64,000 bases of DNA from Neurospora tetrasperma FGSC 2508 (Eukaryota > Ascomycota > Sordariomycetes > Sordariales > Sordariaceae), in NCBI RefSeq assembly GCF_000213175.1, contig NW_009799100.1, positions 2,983,952 to 3,047,951 of the forward strand. The letters run 5' to 3'. Below, one piece after another: positions 42,986 to 54,103 of the stretch. The notes below the pieces were generated by a model. The model saw only the letters and a list, made by a program, of their open reading frames with translations, did no database searches and was not told the origin of the DNA. Each line of letters starts with the position of its first letter. The first letter of the stretch is position 1. The position numbers and the translations under genes are program-made.

Positions 42986-45157
42986 ATGCCCAAAGACAAC
43001 AAGCCTAAAAAGCGCGATGGCGCTCCTGCGATTACCGATGCTCGCTTCGCCAACTTCGAGACCGACCCGCGATTCCAGCTGCCCTCAAAAAAGAACCTGA
43101 AGACCAAGCTCGACAAGCGTTTCTCCAAGGTCCTCAAAGATGCAGAGTTCACCGCCGTCGCAAAGGTCGACAGGTACGGCCGCAAGCTAAAGACCGACAC
43201 CAAGAAGAAGGCTTTGGAACGGCTGTACGAGGATGAGAGCGAGGACGACACAGACAAGGAGGACAAAGAGAAGCCCAACAAGGGAAAGAAGGACGAAGTG
43301 GAAGACGAGAGCGACTTCGAGGTCGAGGACGACGACATTGTTCAGCGCGAACTCGAGGCTGCCAACTCATACGACCCTGCCCGTGGTGGCGGTTTCTCCT
43401 CATCCGATGACGACTCCGACTCCGACTCCTCAGATTCCGAAGACGAAAAGCCAGAGGTTGAAGACGAGGCTGATGCGGAAACACGACCCGGTATCCGCTT
43501 GCGCAAGGATAAAGAGGCTGTGGAGGAAGGCGAGATTACAAACAGAGTTGCCATCGTCAACATTGATTGGGACCATATCAAGTCGATCGATCTATTCGCC
43601 CTCTTCTCGAGCTTCGTGCCCCCGGGTGGTCGCATCGAGAAGGTATCTGTCTACCCTAGCGAGTTCGGCAAGCAGAGGATGCAAAGAGAAGAGCTGGAGG
43701 GTCCTCCTCAGGAGATCTTTAAGAAGAAAAGTGACTCCGATTCCGACAGTGACTCTGAGGACTCTGATTCGGATGAGGCCATCAAGAAGGAGCTTCTTGA
43801 GGAAGGAGACGACCAAGACTTTGACAGTGACGCCCTCCGCACTTATCAGCTCGACAGGTTACGTTACTACTACGCCGTAATGGTTTGCTCCGACAAGAAC
43901 ACAGCATACAAGATCTACGAGGCGACGGATGGCAACGAGTATCTTTCCTCTTCCAACTTCCTCGACTTGCGATTTGTCCCCGACGATGTCACGTTCGACG
44001 ACGAACCCAGAGACGAGTGCGACAGCGTCCCCGCGGGGTACAAGCCGGTGGAGTTCGTGACCGATGCTCTCCAGCATTCCAAGGTCAAACTCACCTGGGA
44101 TACAAACCCCGAAGATTACTCAAGGAAAGAGGCTCTCAAGAAGGCCTTCAGCGGTAGCCGCAACGATATCGCCGAGAACGACTTGCGCGCTTACCTTGCG
44201 AGCGACAGCTCAGACGACGAGGAGGACGAGGAGGAGAAGGAGCAATTTGAAGCCGAGGGGGCCGATGTCGAGGAAGCAGAAGAGGAGAAGACATTGTCAA
44301 AGAAGGAGCTCGCCAGGCGCAAGATGCGCGCTGCTCTTGGTCTTGCTGACGAGCCCGTAGTCAAGTCCAAGAAGGATACTCCGGTGGGCGAGATGCAAAT
44401 CACCTTCACGCCAGCACTATCCGCCAACGACAAGAAGAAGGGTGACGAAGATAGGGAGGAGACGACCATCGAGAAGTACAAGCGCAAGGAGCGCGAGAGA
44501 AAGGAGAGGAAGAGACAGGAGATGCTTGCTAGGAGGGAAGGTCGCGATCCCAACGCCGCTCCTCAGCAGGAGGAAGAGCAAGGCGACCAAGGCGAAGATC
44601 TCGGTTTCGACGATCCATTCTTCACTGCTGAGCCTGTGGTACCTTCCAAGACGGCGATTCGCAAAGAGGAGAGGCTCAAGAAGAAGGCTGAGAGGGAAGC
44701 TGAGGAGGCTGCCAACGCCGCAGAGAAGGCACAGCTGGAGCTACTCATGGCTGATGAAAACGGTGACAGTGGCCGTCTCGATCACTTCGACATGAAGCAG
44801 ATCGCCAAGGTCGAGAAGGTCAAGGGCAAGAAGAAGGGCAAGAAGGGCAAGAAGGGCGTGGAGGGCAACGATGGTCTTCAGGAAGAGTTCGCCATGGACG
44901 TCGAGGATCCCCGTTTCAAGGCCGTCTTCGAGAGCCACGAGTTTGCTATTGATCCTTCCAATCCCAAGTTCAAGGCTACTCAGGGTATGAAGAAGCTCCT
45001 TGAAGAGGGCAGGAAGAAGCGCAAGGATGGACCTAGTGTCACGGAGAAGAGCGAGAGGAGTGAGAAGAACGCCAAGAAGGTCAAGACTGACGATGCAGAT
45101 ATCGATGGTCTGATCAACTCTGTCAAGAGGAAGGCGAAGGCGAAGGCGAAGAAATGA
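42986..45157 (+). CDS. esf1: ESF1, 18S rRNA maturation factor
   Basis: Predicted 723-residue nucleolar protein of the SSU processome, needed for early pre-rRNA cleavage and 18S formation. Single exon; start at CCACC-ATG-CC. Residues 1-80 match the ESF1 head: TDARFANFETDPRFQLPS, then KLDKRFSKVL and the VDRYGRKL strand. Acidic Ser/Asp/Glu tracts separate an RRM-like domain (NRVAIVNIDWDHIKSIDLFA ... GGRIEKVSVYPSEFGKQRM). Further on come LRYYYAVMVCSDKNTAYKIY and FVPDDVTFDDEPRDEC. The C-terminus has the NUC153 motif (VEDPRFKAVFESHEFAIDPS) and a Lys-rich nuclear signal. Length and order agree with the family. Confidence 0.95.
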   Translation: MPKDNKPKKRDGAPAITDARFANFETDPRFQLPSKKNLKTKLDKRFSKVLKDAEFTAVAKVDRYGRKLKTDTKKKALERLYEDESEDDTDKEDKEKPNKGKKDEVEDESDFEVEDDDIVQRELEAANSYDPARGGGFSSSDDDSDSDSSDSEDEKPEVEDEADAETRPGIRLRKDKEAVEEGEITNRVAIVNIDWDHIKSIDLFALFSSFVPPGGRIEKVSVYPSEFGKQRMQREELEGPPQEIFKKKSDSDSDSDSEDSDSDEAIKKELLEEGDDQDFDSDALRTYQLDRLRYYYAVMVCSDKNTAYKIYEATDGNEYLSSSNFLDLRFVPDDVTFDDEPRDECDSVPAGYKPVEFVTDALQHSKVKLTWDTNPEDYSRKEALKKAFSGSRNDIAENDLRAYLASDSSDDEEDEEEKEQFEAEGADVEEAEEEKTLSKKELARRKMRAALGLADEPVVKSKKDTPVGEMQITFTPALSANDKKKGDEDREETTIEKYKRKERERKERKRQEMLARREGRDPNAAPQQEEEQGDQGEDLGFDDPFFTAEPVVPSKTAIRKEERLKKKAEREAEEAANAAEKAQLELLMADENGDSGRLDHFDMKQIAKVEKVKGKKKGKKGKKGVEGNDGLQEEFAMDVEDPRFKAVFESHEFAIDPSNPKFKATQGMKKLLEEGRKKRKDGPSVTEKSERSEKNAKKVKTDDADIDGLINSVKRKAKAKAKK

Positions 45158-45641
45158 TTTCATCACGGGTAGCGGCATATTAATGGCAAGTTTTTGATTT
45201 CTGTTGGTTCACATCTACCTGTTGTTCCCTAACTGCCCAGTCTTGTAAATGGTCCTTGGGTCAATGTGGTTTGAATTTAGGTCATGTAGGGTTGCTCCCT
45301 TTGTGTATGATGGCCGTACCCTTTTGTGAATGAGGACAGAATCACGTACGGCCACCTCGCAACTCGTTTCCACTTCACAATGGCGGCCATAATATGTGTT
45401 ACTGGAGGTCCATCAGTTCCTCATGGTCATGTGAGTTGGAGCTCTTGTTGTCGAGTTGTTTGCTTTTACCTTTCTCACTCTGTCGCCCCGAGAAAATAAG
45501 CTCGTGTGTCTGGCAAGACCCTTTGAAGGACACTGGGCATCTGTCATTCTTCCCTCGACAGTTTGTGTTCGTCTTTTCCATAGCTACCCCTTTTCTTTGT
45601 CCTTCAAGGTTTGCGAGCGATTCTCAACCTCCGGCCAGTCA
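45158..45641. other. Convergent 3' intergenic region
   Basis: Holds the 3' ends of ESF1 (+) and the next leftward gene. No gene seen. Confidence 0.5.
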
Positions 45642-47501
45642 TCAAGGTTCCTCCGTCAGATCCACAACCGGAACATCTTCCCCTCCCATCTCCACCGGTA
45701 GCCACTCTTCCACATCATCCCTCGTTCTCTTCTTGCCAGTAGACCCCTTTTGCTGGATCACAGTAGCCACACTCTTTTTTTCGACATGCTCGGTCTTGAC
45801 GACTTTCATTGCCTTGGAAGAAGCCAGTTTACGTTCGCTCTTTCCCTCACTTCCATCATCCTGTGTCTCTTCGATCTTTTGGTCCACTGTGGCTCCATTG
45901 TTGCAGTCAGCGTCAGGCATGTCGATATCCTCCGTCGTAATTGTCGTGCTCTTGTTCTTTGGCGTCTGTTTCTTCTTCTCGCTGGTGCTGATACCGCTTT
46001 CGTCTCGCTGCCTGCTGTGTCTAGCATCCACCACGGACTCCTCTCCTTTGCCATTGGATACCCTGTCGCCAACAACAAGTTGACCCAACTTCTCCAGATC
46101 CTCAACAACGATATCCGCCTGTCGCTTACCCGCCGTCTTGTCTTCGCACCTAGTAATCCAGCAAGCCGTTGCTCCAATAGCCCTTGCCAGGCCAAGGTAT
46201 TGCTTTGAGCAGCAGGCAAAGAGAACTTCGTCTTTTCTCATCGCCGGGGAATCGGCCGCCACTGTACCTATTTTCGCGTCCGTTTCCTTGCTGGCATCAC
46301 CTTTACCGCCGCCCAAATTTGCCTCCTGGGCGATCTGAGGCGTGATAAATCCAGGCAAAATGTCACCTTTCCAAACCCTCGCAACCGCCTCCCCCTCAAT
46401 ACCAGAAGCATAAATCCCACCCACCACCACCACCGCTGTCGCTCCACCTACTACTGCCTGTCTTCCTTGACCCTGATACCCCCTAGCCCCTTTGCCAGCA
46501 GCCGTGACACCCATGCGTCTCATCAGTTCTTGGATGATCTTTACGCCCGGTGCCGGCGTTGCAGGCTGCTGCTGCTTCTTCTTCTTTTTGCTCTTCCCAT
46601 CTTTGTCTCCGTCTGTGCTTGAGGTCTGCTCAGGTGAAGAAGAAGATTCAAAGCCATCCTGCGCGATGAGAATAACCACGTTAACGTCCTGCTGTTTCAT
46701 CTGCTTGGCGAAGGGCTCTAGGTCCGGGTAAATGTCAAATTCGGAAAGGAATTCGTGGATATAGTGGAGGTAGGCCTGTGTCCAGAGAGCGATTGCGTGC
46801 TGGTAGTCGTATTGTTGTTCCTCTTGGGTAGGCGTGCTCGGGTCTGTGGCTTTGGCTTTGCCTTTACCTTTGGAGCTTGATTTGGTACCTGTGTCTGAGT
46901 TGGCTGCTTCTGCTGCAGCTGAAAAGAAGTCCGGCTTGCCGGAAGTCTTGAAAGCACCAAGCTGACCAAGGGCTTCCCCAAGCGTAGCATTATGAGCAAA
47001 AGCGTTGAGAATTGCGGTCTCACTTGGTTGTGAGGCGTTTGGGCCGAGAATGGCGGCGAAACAGTTCTGAATTGTGCGAATGATGATGCGGCGGCCATCA
47101 ATGACGGTGTCATGGTGGAGGATGATGATTTTTGGCTTGGAGATTGTGGTGCCCTGGGTGTCTGTGGAAAGTGAGTCGGGAATGACGGGTGTGGTGGGCT
47201 GTCTCGACTTGATAATGACAGACAAGTGAGCGGTAGGACTTGGCGTGGCCTGTGGGCTGCTCAGCGGGGTGGTTGCTGAGGCGGTGCTGGGTGATGTGCT
47301 ATCTGTATCTTTGCTTGGTGTGGCGAGAGGAGATGACGATGATATGGATGGGCAGGTGGTCGGTTCCGCTGTATCGGACAAGGTGCGTTTGGGATGTGGC
47401 TTCGACGTGGTTGAGGGAGGGTTGGTTGCTGTGGTCGATGGCGTCAGGCTGTCGGTGATGGTATCAATGGAGGAGGCCTCCTTACTAAGAGGTGAGTCCA
47501 T
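45642..47501 (-). CDS. 619-residue protein, unrecognised (weakly HAD-like)
   Basis: Single-exon ORF with an ATG start. The first ~115 residues are Ser/Thr/Pro-rich. A folded part spans about residues 120-440: PKIIILHHDTVIDGRRIIIR, FAHNATLGEALGQLGAF, HAIALWTQAYLHYIHEFLSE, the strand VNVVILIAQDG and GVKIIQELMRRMGV. ARAIGATACWITRCEDKTAG then ADIVVEDLEKLGQL follows. The last two segments recall the late strands of HAD-type hydrolases, and DTVIDG loosely recalls the DxDGT start, but the catalytic Asp pair is not convincing. The C-terminal ~150 residues are charged and end with a SUMO-interaction-like VPVVDLTEEP. A repeat of Lys/Gln lies in the middle. I assign no function. Confidence 0.65.
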   Translation of the reverse strand: MDSPLSKEASSIDTITDSLTPSTTATNPPSTTSKPHPKRTLSDTAEPTTCPSISSSSPLATPSKDTDSTSPSTASATTPLSSPQATPSPTAHLSVIIKSRQPTTPVIPDSLSTDTQGTTISKPKIIILHHDTVIDGRRIIIRTIQNCFAAILGPNASQPSETAILNAFAHNATLGEALGQLGAFKTSGKPDFFSAAAEAANSDTGTKSSSKGKGKAKATDPSTPTQEEQQYDYQHAIALWTQAYLHYIHEFLSEFDIYPDLEPFAKQMKQQDVNVVILIAQDGFESSSSPEQTSSTDGDKDGKSKKKKKQQQPATPAPGVKIIQELMRRMGVTAAGKGARGYQGQGRQAVVGGATAVVVVGGIYASGIEGEAVARVWKGDILPGFITPQIAQEANLGGGKGDASKETDAKIGTVAADSPAMRKDEVLFACCSKQYLGLARAIGATACWITRCEDKTAGKRQADIVVEDLEKLGQLVVGDRVSNGKGEESVVDARHSRQRDESGISTSEKKKQTPKNKSTTITTEDIDMPDADCNNGATVDQKIEETQDDGSEGKSERKLASSKAMKVVKTEHVEKKSVATVIQQKGSTGKKRTRDDVEEWLPVEMGGEDVPVVDLTEEP

Positions 47502-48746
47502 TTTGAGAATATCTGAATGGTGAATATTTTCCCGAAGGTCTTAGCGGTCAGTTCTCGTTACCATATGTGCGCAATAAGAGGTGACCTGCGTGAGATCTGA
47601 AGATGGTATGAATGTCTGTGAAATAAATGCCTAGAAGAGATGCGTTGAAAGGAAGATAATAAAGGGCGCGGTGAGGCGTGATGAAGGCCTTCACTTTCTC
47701 GTGGCCGAGTCAAGTTTATTTGAAGGTGAAAGAGGTTGAAAGTTCAAAGAAACGTCCTTTTGGATGTGGCCGCATTCTGTACTGGAAGATCACGGTGAAT
47801 TACTCGTGCAGGATACGGAAATGAGACGAGAACGTGGACATCCTGGATCCGTTCTTTCCCATGCCTCATGCATGCAAGAAAAAGACGCGATGACACAAGT
47901 TTGGCAGAGGTTTGCTCGAATACAAACGGCGGGCAAATCATCTGGTGTCACTCTTCGGACATTTTTTTTCTTCCGCGCCATCGCTATTTCTCTCCATCCA
48001 TGTGCCCTGCTCCCCGGAGCATACGTGCGGGTGGAGAGAAAGAGATTCCATCAGTCAAAAGTAATAATCATGCCGTTGGAAAACCTGCGACTCGGCCTAG
48101 CGAGGTTACACTATGTTAGCATGGATGATGATGGGGGATTCGATCGCGGACACTCCACGATAACGTATCGAGTGTACGTTTTCAGCTCAATTTTGAGTGG
48201 CTATAGCATTCACCAATGGCTCTTAAAGCTTGAGAATGCGTTTGAGAGACACACATTCGCTATTATCGCGGTATAGAGTGGCGTGAACAAGAGGCCACGA
48301 TTGAATGCAAGAAAGGCCAGAGGGTGCTTGCAAGTTGCGACAAGGAGTTTCAATCCTGCTCGTGAAACTAGGTATAAAAGATAGATGCAAAAACATGACT
48401 TCCCCAATAAGCAAGTCATGGTAACATGGCATTCACTTGGGTAGACAAATAAAGATAGATGCAAATGGTTTCAAGACATAATAGGAGGAGGTTTTGATAT
48501 CGCAGACCCTAACCCTGATGGTGATCAATGAAAAGACAGCTGGGTCCACAAACGCTTCCACTTTCTGTCGTCATTCTTACCGGGTTCGGAGGGCTTTAAA
48601 TTGTCTTGTTTACCAGCTTGACATTTCTCTGAAAGACTCAAATCTACATTTCTTATCTTGCACATTTTCAGCATTCTCGGTATCAATTTAGCCAGATCTT
48701 CATTTTCGGTCCTGATCTTGACGCCCATCTTGCCAATTACCCCACC
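47502..48746. other. Intergenic (divergent)
   Basis: Promoter space between a leftward and a rightward gene. Open frames up to 170 codons lack coding character. Confidence 0.45.
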
Positions 48747-49823
48747 ATGACAACCTCCCACAGCCTCAAAGCAGCTGCACCACCAGCAGCTCCCCTCACC
48801 GCGGCCCTCACCACCCACCTTGCCTCCCTCCTCCCTTCCTCCTCCAGGGACAGCCTGCGCACCTCTGTCCTCCCCTCGCTCCTCACCTCCATCGCCGCCA
48901 CCTCCACTGCCCTCCGCGCCGCCCAAGACGTCTCCCTCGCCGGCTCCTCTAACTCCTTTGGCGACGACCAACTCAACGTCGACGTGCTCGCCGAAGAAGC
49001 CATCCGGCTCTGTCTCGCTCAATGTCCTTCCGTCGTCACCGCCTCCAGCGAAGAGGACCCTATCGAGAAACCGGTGCAGCACACCGGCCTTCCCTTTCAG
49101 GTTGTCGAGGCTGAGCAGGATCGCACCCACGGCGAGGTCTACACGGTCGCGTTTGACCCACTTGATGGGTCCTCTATCATTGCGCCGAACTGGACTGTCG
49201 GAACGATTTTCTCACTGTGGGATGGCACGTCAGCGCTGAATGCTAGTCCGAGGGAAAAACAGGTCGGGGCGGTGTTGGGTGTTTATGGACCGAGAACCAC
49301 GGCGGTTGTTGCGTTGAGGTTCCCAGGGGAGGAGAAGGGCGTTTGTTTCGAGGTTGGGTTGTCGGAATCAAGCGAGGCAGGGAAAGGGCAAGAATGGGAT
49401 CTTATCCGCCCCTCTGTCTCTTACGCGCCGCCCCCTTTCAAAACGCGGTACTTCGCCCCTGCGAACTTGCGCTCGACCAACACGCACGCGGCTTATGCCA
49501 AGCTGGTGGCGCATTACATGGCGGAGAACTACACGCTGAGGTACTGCGGCGGGCTCGTGCCCGATGTTGTGCACGCACTGGTTAAGGGGCATGGAGTGTA
49601 TCTGAGCCCAGTGACGGAGACGAGCAAGGCTAAGTTGAGGAGTCTGTATGAGCTGTTCCCGCTGGCGCTGGTGGTGGAGTGCTGCGGTGGGCGGGCGGTA
49701 GATCCGGTGAGCGGGGAGAATATCTTGGGGGATAAGGGAGTGGAGGGGTGTGATGAGCGTGGTGGTATTGTGTGCGGAACAGCGGAGGAAGTTGAATATG
49801 CTAAGGAGGTACTGTGCGGTTAA
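48747..49823 (+). CDS. FBPase/SBPase-like sugar bisphosphatase
   Basis: Predicted 358-residue metal-dependent phosphatase of the fructose-1,6-/sedoheptulose-1,7-bisphosphatase superfamily, one exon. The signature FDPLDGSS (about residues 137-144) carries the metal-binding Asp pair and is followed by NWTVGTIFSLWDG. An upstream acidic pair in ASSEEDP gives further metal ligands. The substrate side has YCGGLVPDVVHALVKGHGVY and KLRSLYELFPLALVVECCGG, with AVDPVSGENILGD after it; these are family signatures. The N-terminal ~45 residues are Ala/Ser/Pro-rich. The sequence is closer to SBPase-type than to canonical gluconeogenic FBPase (no long N-terminal AMP site), so it likely acts on sedoheptulose or a related bisphosphate in the cytosol (inference). 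Confidence 0.85.
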   Translation: MTTSHSLKAAAPPAAPLTAALTTHLASLLPSSSRDSLRTSVLPSLLTSIAATSTALRAAQDVSLAGSSNSFGDDQLNVDVLAEEAIRLCLAQCPSVVTASSEEDPIEKPVQHTGLPFQVVEAEQDRTHGEVYTVAFDPLDGSSIIAPNWTVGTIFSLWDGTSALNASPREKQVGAVLGVYGPRTTAVVALRFPGEEKGVCFEVGLSESSEAGKGQEWDLIRPSVSYAPPPFKTRYFAPANLRSTNTHAAYAKLVAHYMAENYTLRYCGGLVPDVVHALVKGHGVYLSPVTETSKAKLRSLYELFPLALVVECCGGRAVDPVSGENILGDKGVEGCDERGGIVCGTAEEVEYAKEVLCG

Positions 49824-51005
49824 GCATGAGCAGGGGGGGTTGAATGGATTTCATGGCCAAGGGACCAAGAGATGCATGCCGATGTCACAACGTCAAGTTG
49901 GTCACGAGATTATAGAGGCTCATCGTTCGCTTCTTTCGAGATGATGGTATAGATTATAGATTTCAAGAGTTTAGACAATAGAGGACTAGAAAGACATCTT
50001 TACGTTACGCAAACTGAGAGGCAGACAAGACACGGATATAGGTTTTCAAGAGTCTACCAACCGGCAAACCTACACGCTCAATGCTTTATTCAAAAGAAAA
50101 AAGATATAAACGAAAAGGGAGAGAGGACTGAACGTGCGAAAGCAAGACAAAGTACGGTAAAAAGGAAAAGAAAAAGTGTGGGCGGTACCGGATGCGGGCT
50201 GGTAACTTCTATTCTGAAAAAATAACATACAACACCAGGGATTCGCTGGTCGTCACCGACCCAACTACTAGTCTGGCCCTCACTGGCTTATCTATGGGAG
50301 AGCGGACGGGATCCCGAGTTTTCCAGTGGGTATGGTCGTATGTGCTCTCTGTATATTGAGCTTGGCCCTATAAAGGAATGTTTTGAAGGAGATGGGGGCT
50401 TGGGAAGCAGAAGTGGTAGTGAACTATCGCGAAGTCGTTTAGAAGCCACAGATCTCAACACGACAGGCGATCAGCCAAGTAGTGTTCACCATTACACCAA
50501 CCGACAACGGGAAGGTGCGGAATTATGTGAGTCTCATGTACCTACCCTAGCCCCTGGGTCGGTAAGAGTTGGTATGAAATGCTTAGTCAATAGCAATAAC
50601 GTTTTGCATAAATCTTCGCCCTATTGGCGGTTCTCGAACTGAAGGGTATAATATTCTAAAGAGTGTGTCCAAACCCATCCCTGCCCATCCTCGTAAAACT
50701 CGTGAAACCATCAAGTGTGGGATGCCACAACCGGTTCATCCCATCACATACAGGTGTGAAGAAAAACTCAGTGTCGACGTAGCTTGGCCAATGCTAGGTC
50801 ACACTCTCAACCTTCGCCTCGTGACTCGTCCCCTAACATGATTCCAACCCTGTCTGAGCGCGTGTTGAACGGCACAAGTCCAGCGGCACACCCCATGTTC
50901 ATTTTCCCCTTCCAACATCCCCGACTCAAGCGGGGTCTATGCCTTCAATCCATCTACCTTGCGAGTGGAAATCCACCCAAATCCCCTCCATCACATCCCC
51001 CAAAC
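49824..51005. other. Convergent 3' intergenic region
   Basis: No gene supported. It contains 3' ends of both neighbours; A-rich stretches near 50090-50170. Confidence 0.45.
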
Positions 51006-51641
51006 TTAGTTGGCGAAAATAGCCCAGTCCACGCTAGTAGGCTGGTCACCATTGCAGTTCATGTGTCCCTCAGCACCCACCCGCCTGCTGCTCTGGAACT
51101 TGTTGATCGAGTCTCTGGTAAGATCAGAAATGTCTCTGCTCCCGACATGGACAGGATAGATGCTGCTGCTCTTGACACCAAACACACAGGTGTTCGTAAT
51201 GACCAGACGGCAATAGCCACTGTTGAACGCCCGGTCGGACCAGTACGCGACATAGCGGCCCTGGTGCCCCGCATAGTAGTCGCGAATGGAGGCGCAGTCG
51301 GAGACGAGGGGCGAGTTACCCGACGTCTTTCTGATGTAGGACGAGGCGCCACAGGAGTCGGCGTACTGAACGCCGTCGTTCCAGTCAAGACGCTTGGTGA
51401 GGGTGCCGGGGTTGAGGGACTGCCCGGAGGCGTCCATGTCGATGGAGCACTTGAGGGCAGGGTGAACGAGAACGGTGACGTTCCGTCCGTCGCTATTGGT
51501 GAAAGTGTCCGCGACGTAGGCCTCGGATTCGACGATGTAGGTGTAGCCGTCAGGGCTCACGGCTGTCTTCACGGCAGAAGGCGTGAGGGGAGCGGCGGCG
51601 GCAAAGGCGCAGAGAGAGAGGAGGGCTGTGGAGAAGAGCAT
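51006..51641 (-). CDS. Ecp2/Hce2-like secreted effector-type protein
   Basis: Predicted 211-residue secreted protein in one exon. The start is the ATG before LFSTALLSLCAFAAAA, which forms a signal peptide. The mature part has a six-Cys pattern including LKCSIDMD, QYADSCGASSY, LVSDCASIRDYY and YCRLVITNTCVFGV. The C-x-W/Y..D...DC.....D pattern resembles the Hce2 domain of Ecp2-type fungal proteins, which are secreted, Cys-rich and in some species act on plant cells. The family occurs widely in saprotrophs too, so no pathogenic role can be inferred here. Gene intact, no break seen. Confidence 0.72.
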   Translation of the reverse strand: MLFSTALLSLCAFAAAAPLTPSAVKTAVSPDGYTYIVESEAYVADTFTNSDGRNVTVLVHPALKCSIDMDASGQSLNPGTLTKRLDWNDGVQYADSCGASSYIRKTSGNSPLVSDCASIRDYYAGHQGRYVAYWSDRAFNSGYCRLVITNTCVFGVKSSSIYPVHVGSRDISDLTRDSINKFQSSRRVGAEGHMNCNGDQPTSVDWAIFAN

Positions 51642-54103
51642 TTTGAGAAGAGGCTTTTGGGGATTTCGGGTGTGATATGGTCGCAAAAGGCTGCTGGAGA
51701 TGTCTTTAGGGTCTGGCTTTGGTGGTGAGAGGCTGGATGAAGGAAGAAGCTGATGATGATGATGTTGATGAGAATATCGCCGTATCCTCAAGGAGCGTTG
51801 TCGTACTTAGAGATTTTTCCTGGTGATGCAGACAACGCCAAGTGAATCTTCGATTCTGACTCTTTCCCTTCATCATCATCATTTCCTTCCGTCATCGGAG
51901 CCACGCCAACAACGCCGAACTGTTGAGGACTCGTGAGGGGGCTTTGAGAAGTGCCAACATCGCGTATGCACGATCAAGTGATTGTGATAACGTTGCCAGG
52001 ACCACACGTTCGCCGACTGACCCCATCCTCCACGCAAACAGGACGGCGATGGTGAAGTTTTTCGAGAGTTGAAGTCGGGAGGAGCCAAGAATTCTGCAGA
52101 CAGAGGTCAGAACGCAACGGAATGTAGCAGTAGAAGTTGATAGTTTCTCAGCCACATCAAGCATGGAAAGGCCAAAACTCTCACGAACTCCGCTATCGAG
52201 TTCTTATTACTGATTGTTGGGTGTTTCGGAGTTACTGGAGAGTAGTACTCCATGATCAGAGTAGTATCCACTGGGTGTAAAGCGTTGCGATGAGGCTCGG
52301 TACCGGTGCTGTAGGTTGCCAGGTTGATGAGGATGTCCGTCAACGGCAATGATAGGCACAAGGCGCGGCCCGAACCAGTATCGGCCGGGGTGAGATCGTC
52401 ACTGGTCTAAACCGAGACCCTGAGTCGATACCTAGTGTATACGCATTCGTAAGGGCCTTTCAACATGTGTTTTCGCAAACTGGAGGCATCAGCTGAGTGT
52501 ATCTCGGAGTATACACAGAGGTGAGCTGATATCCAACAAACACATGTACGGTGGAAAATATCGATGGGAAAGATCAACGACGGCGAGCATCTCTCTGTGG
52601 AATAGTATTGACACTGCTTGACGTACGGCATGTCGCTTCAGGAACACCAATAAGACCCTTGATCCTCCTCCTTCACGTAGTGTAGACAACATATCCAGCA
52701 CGCCGTAAAAAGGGCCTAAAGGATCAGTACCGGCGAGTTTATCTCATAACAGCAAAATGGGTATGTGCCAGTGATGATGTGGTGGTCGGTGTGATCGAGA
52801 CGCAGTCATCTGGCAACTCCGTAACAAGAGCCACGCCAAAGATGCTTCTAGTATCGGTATGATTTTGTTCCCAACGTTAATGGTAAAACAAACGAGAAAA
52901 GACCGCATCACGCTCGTGATTTGTTTGCGTGATCATGTTGCTGATGCCACTCATTAGTAAAATGTAAGCCGGAGACGTTGGTCGTTGCTGCCCGTAACGT
53001 GTGGAATCCGAGGCGGCGCGGTGGAGCCAGAACAACGTTGAAGTTTCTGCCGAAAAGTGACCTTGCTGCTGTTGGGATAATCGTATCTCGAGACAACGAC
53101 ATGGTGTTGAACAAAAAGTTCGTGATAAGTGGAGGTTCATGAAGATTGCCAAGCCAATGGCATCACCCCGTCGGCTCCCGTCCCCACAACCCGAATGGAT
53201 GGGAAGGGTTCATTCCTTCCATCCGGATGGCAGACCGACCCCGCAGATTGAATCCATGTTGGAGAACTTGAACTTCACGTAGTGTATGTACGTACTGCTG
53301 TAGCCCCGATAGCAGCGGAGGACGGGAGGCTCTGAAGGTCAGCAGCGAACAGCGCCTTCTGTCAGCGCGCTATGTACCCGGGCCGTGCCAGTGCCACGCC
53401 TTCCCCTGAACAGGGACTCGATTGTTGACGATTCTAAAAAATAGTGGGGGCGAGGCACGGGTCGGTACCTAACGGTCGTTAAATGGTCCACACTACAATT
53501 GGACAACAAGATCCCGATGAAAATCCGTTCTCTCCGACCATGCTGCCCCTGCCCCTGTCCAGAATTCCAACTTCTTGGAGTATCACCAACACTCTTACTA
53601 TTTCGACTTTATCGATTACACATACACCAACTTTGTCTTGTATCGTTGTGACCCAAAGACAACTAAGAAATCTGTGGCGCATCCACGACTCTGATTGCCC
53701 ATGATCTGAATCTGACTTCAGCATGACCAATAAAAACTCAACCTGACACTTCCCTTGTAGAGTATTTGCCCCCTTCATTGGCCTTCCAGAATCACAAGCC
53801 TCAGAGATGCCGTCCCCACAAGGCCGAACCCCGTGAATGCCTTGTCGTCCGATTCGATGGCTGCTGGAGTCCTGAACCAATTCTGCCGTTTGTTCCGATT
53901 CCGTCTTCCCCACCGACATTGACACACGCTGTATCATGCGTTCCTCGCTGCTGCGAGTTCCTTAGATTTCTTTTCAATACTTTAGTCTTTTCTTTGCTTT
54001 TCTTGGTGATCTCCATTTTCGGTGTCATCCTGCCACTTCTAGTTCCTCGTTTTCACCACTCCCCGATTAGTGACAGTACTTAGAAGCCAACCGGCTGGTC
54101 AAG
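51642..54103. other. Long gene-poor region (2.5 kb)
   Basis: No convincing gene. It includes the promoter of the secreted protein (T/C-rich on the minus strand near 51650-51790, with GATGATGAT runs on +) and the leader of AFG1 (C/T-rich 53880-54060). Confidence 0.42.

Noticed and set aside
50784-51728. 314-codon open frame on the + strand
   Set aside because: It lies antisense to the Ecp2/Hce2-like gene, has no domain and only mirrors its G/C-rich codons.
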